DNA of 20,117 bases from Cruorifilaria tuberocauda (taxonomy: Eukaryota; Nematoda; Chromadorea; Rhabditida; Onchocercidae). Positions within the stretch are counted from its first letter, which is position 1; each line of letters opens with the position of its first letter. Of the stretch, positions 1 through 9,553 are shown one piece after another. The stretch spans positions 1-20,117 of the forward strand of contig JABVXU010000797.1 in assembly GCA_013365365.1 (NCBI GenBank), in the 5' to 3' direction. The notes under the pieces are model-generated. The model did no database searches and was not told where the DNA came from. It saw nothing but the letters and a program-made list of their open reading frames with translations. The translations under genes were made by a program, and so were the position numbers.

Positions 1-257
1 GATAATAAATTGATTTATCCATCTAATAACAAATATTGTTGTTCATAAAAATATTTTTTATTTTTTTACTTACTTTTACTCAACTTACTTCTCTACTTTT
101 TTCACTCATCATCGGTTTTTTACAAACGATTGATCAATTGAAATGATCATAATAATCTGAACATTATCCATTTTCATCTGTTGATAAATGTATTAAATTT
201 TATCAGTTGATTGATAATTGATAAAGGAATGATAAATTATTGTTGTATTCATTTCAG
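1..257 (+). other. 3' part of a GAR-2-like receptor intron
   Basis: AT-rich intron sequence ending at the acceptor used by the exon that begins at 258. I see no coding segment in it. The exons for TM1-TM4 must lie left of the window. Confidence 0.75.
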
Positions 258-476
258 ATTCCAACTATATTATTTGGCTTATCGATATTTGGTTATGATA
301 AATTTACGGGTAAACGAATGTTAAAGGAAGATGAATGCTATGTACAATTTATGACAAATCCAATTTTAAATATGGGAATGTATATTTCGTATTATTGGTC
401 AACACTGTTTGTTATGTTATATTTATATTGGGGAATATATCGAGCAGCTAAATTATTAGCAATGAAAAGTGAACAG
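258..476 (+). CDS. gar-2: GAR-2-like receptor exon a: end of TM4, ECL2, TM5
   Basis: Acceptor ATTTCAG ends at 257 and donor CAG|GTTAAT follows 476. The exon is 219 nt, 73 codons, phase 0 at both ends. It codes residues 1-73, including the ECL2 Cys27 expected to pair with TM3, and the TM5 helix running into [10 protein letters not shown]. The upstream in-frame TTG at 240 is intronic and is not a start. Confidence 0.92.
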
Positions 477-3400
477 GTTAATTGATATTTGATAAAATTT
501 CAAATTTTCATTCATTTACCTCACTCTTCTTTTTTTCTCCTTGATTCAAATAGTTTGAATGTTATTGATTTTTTTCATTTTACTTTTTTGAAATTCTCAT
601 TTTTCTTTTTCTTTTTTTTTTTGGTTGAAACAATTTGATTATTATTGATTAATATTTAATTTTTAATTTATAATTTGATTACTATTGATTGTTATTGATT
701 AATATGGATTACTACTCATTATTATTAGATTATTACTTCGTTGGTTTTACTTTTACTGCTAAAATATCAACAAACAAATTTAAACAAATAGGAGGTAAAT
801 ATAAGTGTAAGCTCGAATTTTGATTGATGAAATTAATCAATAACAAATTTTGACAAAACTTTGCAAATACTTTATTACTTATGCTCAAATTTAGAAAGGT
901 TTTCATGATTATCTTAATTTATTTTATGAAAGATTTTTTTTTACCTTAATAGGTTAATTAAGGTTCAGGTTCAGGTTAGTTAAGCCAACAGGTTCAGATT
1001 AATTAAGCCAGTAATTAGATTTTTTATAAAAAGTATTTAAATTTCAGTAAATAAATTTTGGTTTCTTTCTTTCATCTAAATGAGAAACGTGATTTTTTTT
1101 TTTGATTTACTATGATAATGATATGATGATAATGATATGATGATAATGATATGATGATAATGATAGGGTGATAATTTAGAAGAATAAACGATTAGCAGTG
1201 TTAAATGAGATGAAAAAACATTCGCAACAGGAAACGCCATCGCTAACAGCTTGCGAACAGGAAAGTCAACTGGAAACTTCATCATCACATTCAAGGTTTA
1301 CTTTTTATTTCATGCATTTTCATGAATCTTCATTCTTTTCTTTTTCCCCTCTGATATTTATTTATCCGGAATTGAAAAAGAATGAGAAAGCTATCGATAT
1401 TTCTCCGGAATATCATCAAATCCTTTAATTTTTATTTCATCTAGAAATTAAAATGAAAAAAAACTATTATCCGGAATTTAAAGCAAAAACAGTGATTTCT
1501 GAATTCCTTTTTTTTTTCTTCGTTATATCCATTTTCATTTTCCAGTTAATAGCATTTATCCGAAATATAAAAAGAATGAGAAAACTATTATCCGGAATTT
1601 AAAGCAAAAATAAATTTTAAGTGAAATTTTTTACACGTTATCATTTATTTGGAATCATATAAATAAATCCTTTAATTTTCATGATCTCTTTTTTCTTCTT
1701 TTTATTTCTTTTCCAGTTGATATCACTGATATCCGGAATTTAAAACAAGAAAATTATCAATTATTTGGAATTTCACAAATGAATCCTTCAAAACAAAATG
1801 GTTGAATACATGCATGCATTTCTTTCCCAATTTTTATCAGTGATATCTCAAACTTCTTGAAACGAATAATCAGTGATATCTCAAACTTCGTGAAATGAAT
1901 AATCAGTGATTTCACTCTCTCTTCTTGAAATGAATAATCAGTGATGTCACTCTCTCTTTCTTAAAATGAATAATCGAATTTTTATAGCTCTTCGATTTTT
2001 CCTCTCTTTTTTTTCTTTCAAACTTTTTTCCTAGTTTTTTCTTTTCTCCTAATTTTCATGCTATTCCCTGCAAAAAAAAAAAAAAAAAAAAACTTTAAGT
2101 TCTCTCTTACACAAATGATCCTAAATTACCTTTTATTGATTTCCAACAAAGATTGTTAAAAATGATTGAAATGAAATTTGATGTTAAATTCTATTTCATT
2201 TTTTCTTGCTTACTTTGCATGAAAGTAAGAGCTTAACGATGTTCGTTAAACTTCAGATGAAAAATTTTCTATTCAATCAAGAAAGGAAATCTTCAGGAAA
2301 TACGTTTTTTAACTTATTTTCATAGTTAGTTTATGAAGGAGGAAAAATACAGCGTAAAACACGTACAGTTACACGTATTCATAGATTTGTAACAGTCAGT
2401 GTACACAGACGTGTACGGTTTAGCTTATTTTTGTAGCTAGCTTGTGAAGGAGTATTTTTCCTTGTGAAGGAAAAAATAGTGAAAATATACACCGTAAAGC
2501 ACGTATGTTTACACGTATTCACAGAGTTGTAACCACACGTACACTCAATACGCACAGAGTATATGCGTAAATATAGAATATGAGGAGTAAAAATGTAAAA
2601 CATCATAAAAATGTAAAAAATGTAAAAGCTACACACGTTTATTCACGGACATACACGCACAAATACGTATCCATATGCGCGTATGCGCCAAATACGAATA
2701 ATACATATTCACGAATATGAGCATATAAGAGAAGTAAAAACGTGAAAACATATACCCACACTCGTATACCTTTAAATATGCACGTACAAACACTTATTCA
2801 TGCACACGTAAATATTTATATTAAAAATTGCACGCATAAGTTTTTAAATGGATTTTAAGTGAAAAAAAAAAGCGAAGAGTTAAGGGAAATAATGAAATTT
2901 ACAAAAAGGAAATAAATGAAATTATGAAAAGAAAAAAGAACAAAGTTTTTTTTTTTTTTTAAATTTGCACCTTTTTCCTAATCAATCAAATTGAGTGAAA
3001 AAAATTATTAGGTTGAAAAATTTTTTAACTTATTAGAAATCGAAATTATTTTCATCATTTAGTTCTTACAAAAGAAAACAAGAAAGCATTTCATAACGTA
3101 ATTAAGCTAATTTACATTTATTATTCTATTGACTTATATGTTTACATATTTGCAACATTTTTTATAAAAATAGAAAACATTTAGTATTTTCATAAAATAC
3201 AAAAATTAAATTAAAATTTATTCAAATTTAAACATTCCAAATGATAATGATAACAATAGCATATAAAATACTTAAATCATAAAATTCATTAAATTAAATT
3301 TAAACATTTTAAATGATAACGATAACAGTAGCAATTTCATGTTTTTACTTACAAATATATCATAAATATTCTTTCATAGAAAGAAGAGGAAGAGAAGGAG

Positions 3401-6400
3401 AGAGAGAGAGAGAGGAGAAGAAATTGTTGCTTGTCACCTAAAAATTGTCAGCTAAACTTGATTATTACAAGAACTCAAGGAAATATTATACTTTGTGTCA
3501 ATGTTAAGCTTTAGCCATTGAAGTTTTAGCCGTTGAAGTAATTCAGGAAATTTCAATTTAAAACAATACCCAACAATTTCATATTTCTTAAAAAAAAAGA
3601 AAAAGAAAAATGAATACTTCCATGAACTAACATATTCTCAAAGAAATTTCATCAAAATTTCTTTTTAAGAAAAATTTCTTCCTTCTTTTTTTCCTGTATG
3701 CGAAAAAAAAGATTTATGTTTTGCAAAGATAGGAAGGGAAACCTTCAACATTTTCCCTATATGAAATTACTGTTTCGATCATTGATTATTGTAATTATTA
3801 ATAATAAAAATATATATTATTTCAACATTAATTGTTATAATAATTTATTATTGGCAATACAAATACAAGCCGAAATTATTGTTTCATTATTAATTAGTAT
3901 AATAATTCATTATTAATAATAATTAACACAATAATTTATTATTGACAATATAAATATAAGCTAAAATTATTGTTTACATCATTTATTAATATAATAATTT
4001 ACTATTAATAATAAAAGTAACAAGGTAAAATTATTGTTTCATTATCAAGTAATATTATAATTTATTATTGGCAATACAAATACAAGCCGAAATTATTGTT
4101 TCATTATTAATTTATTAATTAGCATAATAATTTAGTGATTAATTACAAAAACGTAATTAATAACAATTAATAATAAAAACGAATTAAGATAAAAGTTTGT
4201 TACTTTTTTTAAAATACAAATATCGATTTTTTTTAAAGAGAAAATAAGTTTTCATTTATTTTATATATCGATCAAAAGAACCATCATCGTTTTTCTCTCT
4301 TTCCTTTTTTTTTCTTGTTTTTCTTGTCTTATTTTTTCTTCAATCTTTTTTTTTTCAATTCATTTCTTCCATTTATTCATTTATTTTTAAATAGTAAAAT
4401 AATAGTTTTCAATTATTAAAAATTACTTAGTACCAGATGTTATCCAGTTAACGTATTATGACAAATTGACCTAATATAGACTTAATGTGAGTTTAATTAT
4501 TAATTAAAGATTTCAAAGGTAATGGTATTTAAATTTAATTATAAAATAAATATTGTATATAAATTTATAATTTATTAATTATTGAAATAAGAAATTTATT
4601 GAATTTTTCCACATATACTTAAAAATTGAAAAATATGCTTTGAGAACTATGTCCACATATACTTAAAATTTACCTAAAATTATCTTTGGAGAATTTTTCG
4701 ATATTGTTTTTCATTTCATGTATTCAAAATTGATTGTTCTCTTATTTTATTTCATTCATGATAAAAAGTATTTTAATTTACAAACACGTACGTGAAAATA
4801 TATACGTAGATACGAATATGTATCATTTTAGAAATATGGCAGCGATGAATTCTCAACAACTTTCAGTAGTTCCTAAAAAGCAATTACTTCATCAAAGTAA
4901 TACTAACAGTACCATTCATTCGATTGGAACAACAACTATAACTATAGACAATACTATTACTTCCAAAACGAAACCTCCAATAATGCCTTTAGTAAGAAGG
5001 AAAAGGTTAATTATGCTTTTAAAATATTTTTTCAAATTTTTCATTTTGTAATTTATACCTTAAAATGATAGATATTAACAATAAGGTTCAGTGATATGAT
5101 TATATTTGGGAAAAAAAATTTTCGCCTTTTACTTTTACTTTATTGAAAGTTCGAATATTAAATGATATTTCAATTTTATAGCATGAGAATATAATATTGT
5201 CTATAAAATTATAAGGTCAGTATTAAAATACGACGTTAAAGTGATATGGCACAGGATAGTATGAAACTGTTGTTTACAGTATCATACTATCATACAATAT
5301 CATGTTACAGAAATAGTATGAAAGTTGATGTCGAAGTATGATCATGTTACAAGAATAGTATCGGAATTAATATAGAGAAATGATCTTAGATGACAAAGGT
5401 AGTATGCTAGTAAATATCGATATATGTTGTAAGGATATCGTTGTACAACGGTATTCTGTTGTTACAATTACAGTAACATGGTATACGATGGGATACGGTA
5501 GTATACGGTAATATTAAGTATTACAGTATGATAATATATGACAGTATGACAATATGATAATGTTACAGTATCAAAGATGAATCAAACAACGGTAGGAAAC
5601 TTTCAATTAAAAAGCCGCTTTCGTTTATTTCAAATTTGAGGAATGCTCAGGTGGATTGCATTAACGATGAAAATATATCTAATGAAGAAAAAATTGTTTG
5701 TCATTTGTAAGTTTCTTTTCAAGTATGATAAAATTATCAATTATTATAGAAATCATTTATAATTATGATAATTTTTTTTTTGAATTTTTAAAAATTTTTC
5801 TTTTTATAAATAATCATATTTATTATTATTAATTAATAAAATTTACTTTGTTTATTATATTACTAGTGAACTAAGCTCTAAAGTAAGCAGTGTTATGGAA
5901 CGTGAAAGTACAGCACCGTATGTATCACCGGAAGTATCGGATCCAGATTTGGAACAACAACAACAACAAGTACCATTCAATACCATACATCATATTCCAT
6001 TTATTGATATTGATAGTTTAACATCATTAGTTGGACATGATGATATCTATGAAATACCACCACGAATTGAGGTCGAATATTTTTTTACTAAATATTAAAA
6101 GAAAAAGAAAATAATTCATCTAAATAAGTTTGTAGCATTTGATTTTCATCAAAAATCAATCAATCAATCAATCAATATCAATCAATATTTTATTCTTCAT
6201 TTCTTCTTAAACAAGAAAAAAAAAAAGTTATCATTTATCAAAATTTAATCTTTCATTTAAAGATTATCGAAGAACCAAAACATATTTTGGCAACGTCAGA
6301 AGAAGTACGTCGACCATTGCTAACAACAGCTTCACAAATTACACCACAAAAGCATTCATTACGTGAAATTTGCAATGTAATTGATACTGTACGTAAACGA

Positions 6401-7400
6401 AATTTTGCAAGACTTAACAAACAACAATACAAAAAAGAATATAAATCGAAATCGGAGAATCGTGCACGAAAGGTTTTACTTTTGATTTATTTATTTTATT
6501 TTAATTTATTTTAATTTTCAATTTATAAAGAAGAAACTAAGCATGAAAGTTTTTTTTTTTGAACTTTGTGATATGAATTTTTAGCATATGCTAAAGAAGT
6601 AAGTAAACTAATTAATCATGTAGATTTAACATTAAATATTACAAAGTGAATAAATATGACATTAGCTAAATTAGTTAATATGGAATATTATGAAGTGAAT
6701 AAATAAATTAATAGGTAAGTTTCATGTGGGATAAGCTAATAAAGTCAGGTAAATTTTACGTAAAATCAGTCAGGTAAATTTTACATAAGATATTCATAGA
6801 ATTCCTAATATTCTACATTATAATCAAGTGAATAAGTAAACTAACGAATTACTCCACTGAATATTTTATAGTAAGTAAATAAATTGAATCAATTACATAA
6901 ATTCAACGTAGAATTTACGAAATGAGTGAATAAATTAACGATCATTGCGATCCAATTGCGTAGCTACGTAAAATCACGTAAATTCAACGTAGAATGCAAT
7001 GAATCACTTCACTGAATACTATGTAATGAGTAAATAAATTAAATCAATTACATAAATTCAACGTAGAATTTACGAAATGAGTGAATAAATTAACGATTAT
7101 GTAAATTACATAATTACGTAAATTTTTCGTAATCACATGAATTTTTTTCAGGCATTACGTACCATAACATTTATTCTTGGAACATTTACCATACTTTGGA
7201 CACCTTTTTACGTGTTAGCAACGGTAATGGGATTTTGTGATTCATGTAAAAATTCACAAGTATTCAATTTCTTCTATTCCATAAGCTACTTTCTATGCTA
7301 TATGAATAGTCCAATTAATCCATTTTGCTATGCTATGGCTAATCAACAATTCAAGAAAACACTTCTACGTATTTTAAGTTTAGATTTTAAAAAATCATAG
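258..7400 (+). CDS. gar-2: Muscarinic-type acetylcholine receptor, GAR-2-like GPCR (3' part, seven exons)
   Basis: Joined exons 258-476, 1180-1295, 4832-5005, 5569-5706, 5867-6071, 6263-6472 and 7152-7400 give an open frame of 436 codons plus TAG; all splice phases agree. The product begins in TM4, so the 5' exons lie left of the window. Seen: ECL2 with the conserved Cys (residue 27, motif DEC), TM5 at 37-60, a long polar third intracellular loop at 66-354 with a Q5 run, the muscarinic-type ENRARKALRTI entry to TM6, W370-T-P372, a CDSC pair in ECL3, TM7 with Y400 and Y404, NPFCY (410-414), and a short helix 8. This is a plasma-membrane acetylcholine receptor by family. The TM5 pattern NMGMY..YYW fits nematode GAR-2, known as Gi/o-coupled with unusual drug binding, better than GAR-3. 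GAR-1 is the main alternative. Family call is near certain; the subtype is an inference. Confidence 0.9.
940..1012. repeat. GGTTCA/TTAAGCCA short direct-repeat cluster
   Basis: Within the intron 477-1179, GGTTCAGGTTCAGGTTAGTTAAGCCA is followed closely by GGTTCAGATTAATTAAGCCA. It is a local GC-richer cluster in AT-rich sequence. The function is unknown. It is not the nematode telomere repeat. Confidence 0.55.
1107..1166. repeat. GATAAT(GAT) tandem microsatellite
   Basis: About four copies of a 15-nt unit, ATGATGATAATGATA, lie immediately upstream of the acceptor at 1178-1179, replacing the usual pyrimidine tract before the exon at 1180. Confidence 0.85.
1180..1295 (+). CDS. gar-2: GAR-2-like receptor exon b: start of third intracellular loop
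   Basis: Acceptor AATTTAG ends at 1179 and donor TCAAG|GTTTAC follows 1295. The exon is 116 nt, entering in phase 0 and leaving in phase 2. It codes [15 protein letters not shown] and a polar Ser/Glu/Gln-rich stretch, residues 74-112. A GATAAT repeat sits just upstream where a pyrimidine tract would be expected. Confidence 0.85.
1359..1745. repeat. TCCGGA-bearing dispersed repeat, several copies
   Basis: TCCGGA occurs at 1365-1370, 1404-1409, 1470-1475, 1591-1596 and 1732-1737. The flanks repeat too: an AAAGAATGAGAAA block precedes two of them and AATTTAAAGCAAAAA follows two. It lies in the 3.5 kb receptor intron (1296-4831). The copies are diverged and have no coding frame. Confidence 0.7.
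1836..1972. repeat. Four-copy tandem repeat of 33-36 bp
   Basis: Copies start at 1836, 1869, 1902 and 1937, each beginning ATCAGTGAT and ending with AATGAATA or AACGAATA. The first two differ at only two positions; the last two share a CACTCTCTCT centre. Intronic, non-coding. Confidence 0.85.
2311..2840. repeat. ACGT-rich repeat tract with a diverged direct duplication
   Basis: Two related copies, about 2311-2393 and 2421-2533, share the order AACTTATTTT..GAAGGA..CGTAAA.CACGTA..TACACGTATTCA..GTTGTAAC; the second has an internal insertion. The whole tract to about 2840 is rich in CACGTA/ACACGT words, unlike the rest of the intron. No long open frame in it looks coding. Confidence 0.65.
3385..3418. 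repeat. (AG)n microsatellite
   Basis: Purine tract of GAGAGAGA type inside the long receptor intron. Confidence 0.85.
3790..4145. repeat. Three-copy AT repeat with AATACAAATACAAGCCG core
   Basis: A block around GGCAATACAAATACAAGCCG at 3853 recurs exactly at 4070 (217 bp apart), with a diverged copy (GACAATATAAATATAAGCT) at 3944. Each is followed by AAATTATTGTTTCATTATTAA or a close variant and by AATAATTTATTATT. It lies in the long receptor intron. Confidence 0.75.
4832..5005 (+). CDS. gar-2: GAR-2-like receptor exon c: third intracellular loop
   Basis: Acceptor CATTTTAG ends at 4831 and donor GGAAAAG|GTTAAT follows 5005. Residue 112 is rebuilt as AG|A (Arg). It is 174 nt, phase 2 at both ends, so it can be skipped without changing frame. 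It codes a Thr/Ser-rich segment ending PLVRRKR. A 3.5 kb intron separates it from the preceding exon, so an additional exon in between is not excluded. Confidence 0.8.
5190..5568. repeat. ACAGTAT/ATCATGTTACA repeat-filled intron
   Basis: Most of the intron 5006-5568 is made of short related words: ATCATGTTACA(G)AATAGTATG twice, and many ACAGTATG/GTTACA variants. The exon-d splice acceptor (GTTACAG at 5562-5568) is itself one of these words. Confidence 0.7.
5569..5706 (+). CDS. gar-2: GAR-2-like receptor exon d: third intracellular loop
   Basis: Acceptor GTTACAG ends at 5568 and the consensus donor GTAAGT follows 5706. It is 138 nt, phase 2 at both ends, giving residue 170 as AG|T (Ser) and residue 216 as TT|T (Phe). 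It codes a polar stretch with [11 protein letters not shown], which looks like a basic-Ser phosphorylation-type motif. The acceptor lies in a repetitive GTTACAGTAT tract instead of a T-rich tract. Confidence 0.75.
5867..6071 (+). CDS. gar-2: GAR-2-like receptor exon e: third intracellular loop with poly-Gln
   Basis: Acceptor TATTACTAG ends at 5866; donor GAG|GTCGAA follows 6071, a weak donor. It is 205 nt, phase 2 in and phase 0 out. It codes acidic sequence with five Gln in a row (5957-5971), followed by an aliphatic/acidic stretch ending EIPPRIE. The frame continues correctly into the next exon. Confidence 0.8.
6153..6190. repeat. (ATCA)n microsatellite
   Basis: A run of ATCA tetranucleotides (ATCAATCAATCAATCAATCA) in the short intron before exon f. 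Confidence 0.85.
6263..6472 (+). CDS. gar-2: GAR-2-like receptor exon f: end of third intracellular loop
   Basis: Acceptor TCATTTAAAG ends at 6262 and donor CGAAAG|GTTTTA follows 6472. It is 210 nt, phase 0 at both ends. It codes a basic segment ending SENRARK, which with the next exon gives the ENRARKALRTI motif conserved at the cytoplasmic end of TM6 in muscarinic receptors and important for G-protein contact. Confidence 0.88.
6640..7099. repeat. GTGAATAAAT-type repeats with an approximately 90 bp direct duplication
   Basis: The segment 6852-6942 is nearly repeated at 7008-7098 (156 bp apart), including an identical ATTCAACGTAGAATTTACGA block. Variants of GTGAATAAAT occur at least six times across the intron 6473-7151. 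There is no coding frame. Confidence 0.8.
7152..7400 (+). CDS. gar-2: GAR-2-like receptor terminal exon: TM6, ECL3, TM7, helix 8, stop
   Basis: Strong acceptor TTTTTTTCAG ends at 7151; TAG stop at 7398-7400. It codes 82 residues: TM6 with W370-T-P372-F-Y374, ECL3 with GFCDSC (a likely intraloop disulfide), TM7 with [15 protein letters not shown], then a helix-8 segment [11 protein letters not shown] and a short tail ending DFKKS. There is no long C-terminal tail, as is usual for muscarinic receptors. Confidence 0.96.
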   Translation, partial: ALRTITFILGTFTILWTPFYVLATVMGFCDSCKNSQVFNFFYSISYFLCYMNSPINPFCYAMANQQFKKTLLRILSLDFKKS

Positions 7401-7725
7401 TAATTAAATTGATCTATTTTAATTTCCATTTCTAGTTCCTCCCTTTTTTTTTTGTTTTTCTTTTTTGGTTTTTAATTTTTTTAAATTGCTCCAAATTGTC
7501 GCAGATTAAATTCTCGACAAAAAAAAAGAAGTTACTTTAATTTTAAATTTGATAAATTATACTATTCATTTATTTATTCTTTCAAGAGTTACTTTAAACG
7601 ATATCACAAATTTGATAAATTATACAAATTTGATTAATTCATTCTTTCAATTATTTGTATCAATTAAATAATAATTTATGATAAATAATTGTTATCAAAG
7701 TGATAAAAAGATTTCGTTTGAGGAA

Positions 7726-7731
7726 AATAAA
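7726..7731 (+). promoter_or_regulatory. Candidate polyadenylation signal AATAAA for the receptor gene
   Basis: First exact AATAAA downstream of the stop at 7400, about 325 nt away. A second is at 8052-8057. AT-rich sequence produces this word by chance, so support is weak. Confidence 0.25.
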
Positions 7732-9371
7732 TTCATAATACTTTTTTTTTTTTTTAAATTTATTTATCAAATTTACAGAAGCCAATACTGTAGTGGTGCT
7801 TTCTTTTATTTTTCATTTTTTTTTGAATTGAATTGCTGAAAATGTATAATTGTTTACTTTTCAAATCTTATCATTGATTATTTACTGTATTACTACTTCA
7901 ATGATACATTACTTTGAATTAAGGAAAAACACTTAAACATTACAGAATGCCTAAAAGTTATGATAATTAGATGGATAATATTAACTGTATTGAAGTGGAT
8001 GAAGTAAGATTATTTACTGTATTACTTCAAGGAAATTCTATCAACTAAATCAATAAAATACTTTAGCTTAACTAAAACTTATTTGAGTTTTTTTTTTTTG
8101 ATGAAAAAGAGGAAAAAAAGATGAGTGCTTTAGGAAACTACGAATTAATCTATATTCGATTTCTATTTCGATTATTATTTTCATTTCCAATTCGTATTCT
8201 TTTTTTCTCTCCTTTTTATAATTAAGCGCAAAACTTCAGTACCATTCCCCTATTAATAATTTTTATTTATTATAGTAATTTATGAATTAAATCATTGAAA
8301 TAAATTTTTAGCCCTTGATTTATTATCACTTAGGAAAGGATTATTGGAAGAATTCAGAGATTTTTTCTTGAAAATATTCTCATTCCATTATTCTTTTAAT
8401 AATCAGTACGAAAGCTACCGTATCAATGTAAAAGCTACAATACTGGCATAAAAAGTATCGTACCGTTATTATCGTAATTTAGCAATTAACAGAAAAGCTA
8501 CTGTAATATCAATATGCTCATTTTTAAATGTATTTAAATTTATCATTTGTGCTTTACAAAACGATATTAATGTATTTCTTTTTTTTTTGCTATTAATTAA
8601 TATTTTATGATTATAAATAAATGCAAAAATAATTTCAATTTTTATTAACAGCAATTGAATATTTTATTAATTTGAAGTAATTGAATATGTATATATTCAA
8701 GTTTTTCTCTTTCCTCTTTCAACAAGGGTTTGAAATTATAAATTAGCTTTTTGCTTAGGAAGAAGAAGCTTTGAAGTTTTGAATATTAAATTATTCAGAA
8801 ATGTTTTATAATAATTACTAAATTATTATAAATGAGTAAATCAACCTGAATAACAGTAATTTTTTTTTTTGGATAAAGGAGAAAGATAACTGAGAAGTAA
8901 ACAAAAAAAAAAGGGAAATTGTTTTTTTGAAGAATAAGTGAGAAGAAATATTCAGTTAGCTAAAGTATCAAAAAGTTAAATCACAAGGGAAATGGGCCTA
9001 AAAGAAAAAATGAAATTATTTTTGAGTGTGGAAAAATGCAAGAAGCCTGAAATGATATCATCATTTTTATCGCTATATTTCATTGAATCATTGAAATGTA
9101 TGATTTAAAGCTTTAAGCTTGCTATTGCTTTTTACACTTTCACCAAATGTTTTTAACATATCGTTCAATTTTTTTTTTTTGTCAAATTTCATTACTATAA
9201 TTCATTAAATTCTTTCGATTGACTGATCGTTAACCTGAAAAAGAATTGAATTATAGGTGAAGAGAGAAAGTAATTTATGAAGAATCATTATTATTGAATG
9301 TGTAGAGAAAGGATATTTAAAAATCTGAATAAAATAAAATTCACTTCAACTAATCATCTTGTTTTTCTCAC

Positions 9372-9553
9372 CAGTATCAAAACTAAGTACAAATTTAGTA
9401 CAGATTAAGTACAAAACTTAGTGTAAAACTCGAATTCAAAATCAAAATTAAATTAAGAATAAAAATGAAATCTTCGATATAGAATATAACATAAAATTAA
9501 AATTCTAGTACCATAATTAAGTACAAACTTAGTACAGACTAAGTACAATGCTT
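9372..9553. repeat. AAGTACAAA/TTAGTACAG repeat pair
   Basis: Two copies, 9372-9434 and 9505-9553, share the order AAGTACAAA.TTAGTACAGA.TAAGTACAA. A related copy (AAGTGCAAAACTTAGCACAAA, then TTAAGTACAAAACTT) lies at 16729-16800 in an ankyrin-gene intron. Confidence 0.7.

Noticed and set aside
960..1010. TTAAGCC words resembling nematode telomere repeat TTAGGC
   Set aside because: The words are TTAAGCC, not TTAGGC, are only two in number and lie within an intron.
1544..1716. Two good-looking acceptors TTTTCCAG in the receptor intron (ending at 1545 and 1716)
   Set aside because: Joined to the preceding exon in the required phase, both lead immediately to stop codons; they belong to the TCCGGA repeat family.
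1836..1972. Regular 33-36 bp direct repeats as a possible CRISPR array
   Set aside because: The copies are contiguous with no unique spacers, and the host is a eukaryote.
2379..2636. Minus-strand 85-codon open frame over the ACGT-rich tract
   Set aside because: It runs through the repeat tract in the receptor intron, with low-complexity Phe/Tyr/Ile/Cys content and no family match that I recognise.
3698..3916. Plus-strand 72-codon open frame in the long receptor intron
   Set aside because: Composed largely of Asn/Ile/Tyr from the AT repeat and has no splice junctions that fit the phase-2 gap.
8469..8654. Minus-strand 61-codon open frame
   Set aside because: AT-driven Lys/Asn/Ile/Phe composition with no domain or gene context.
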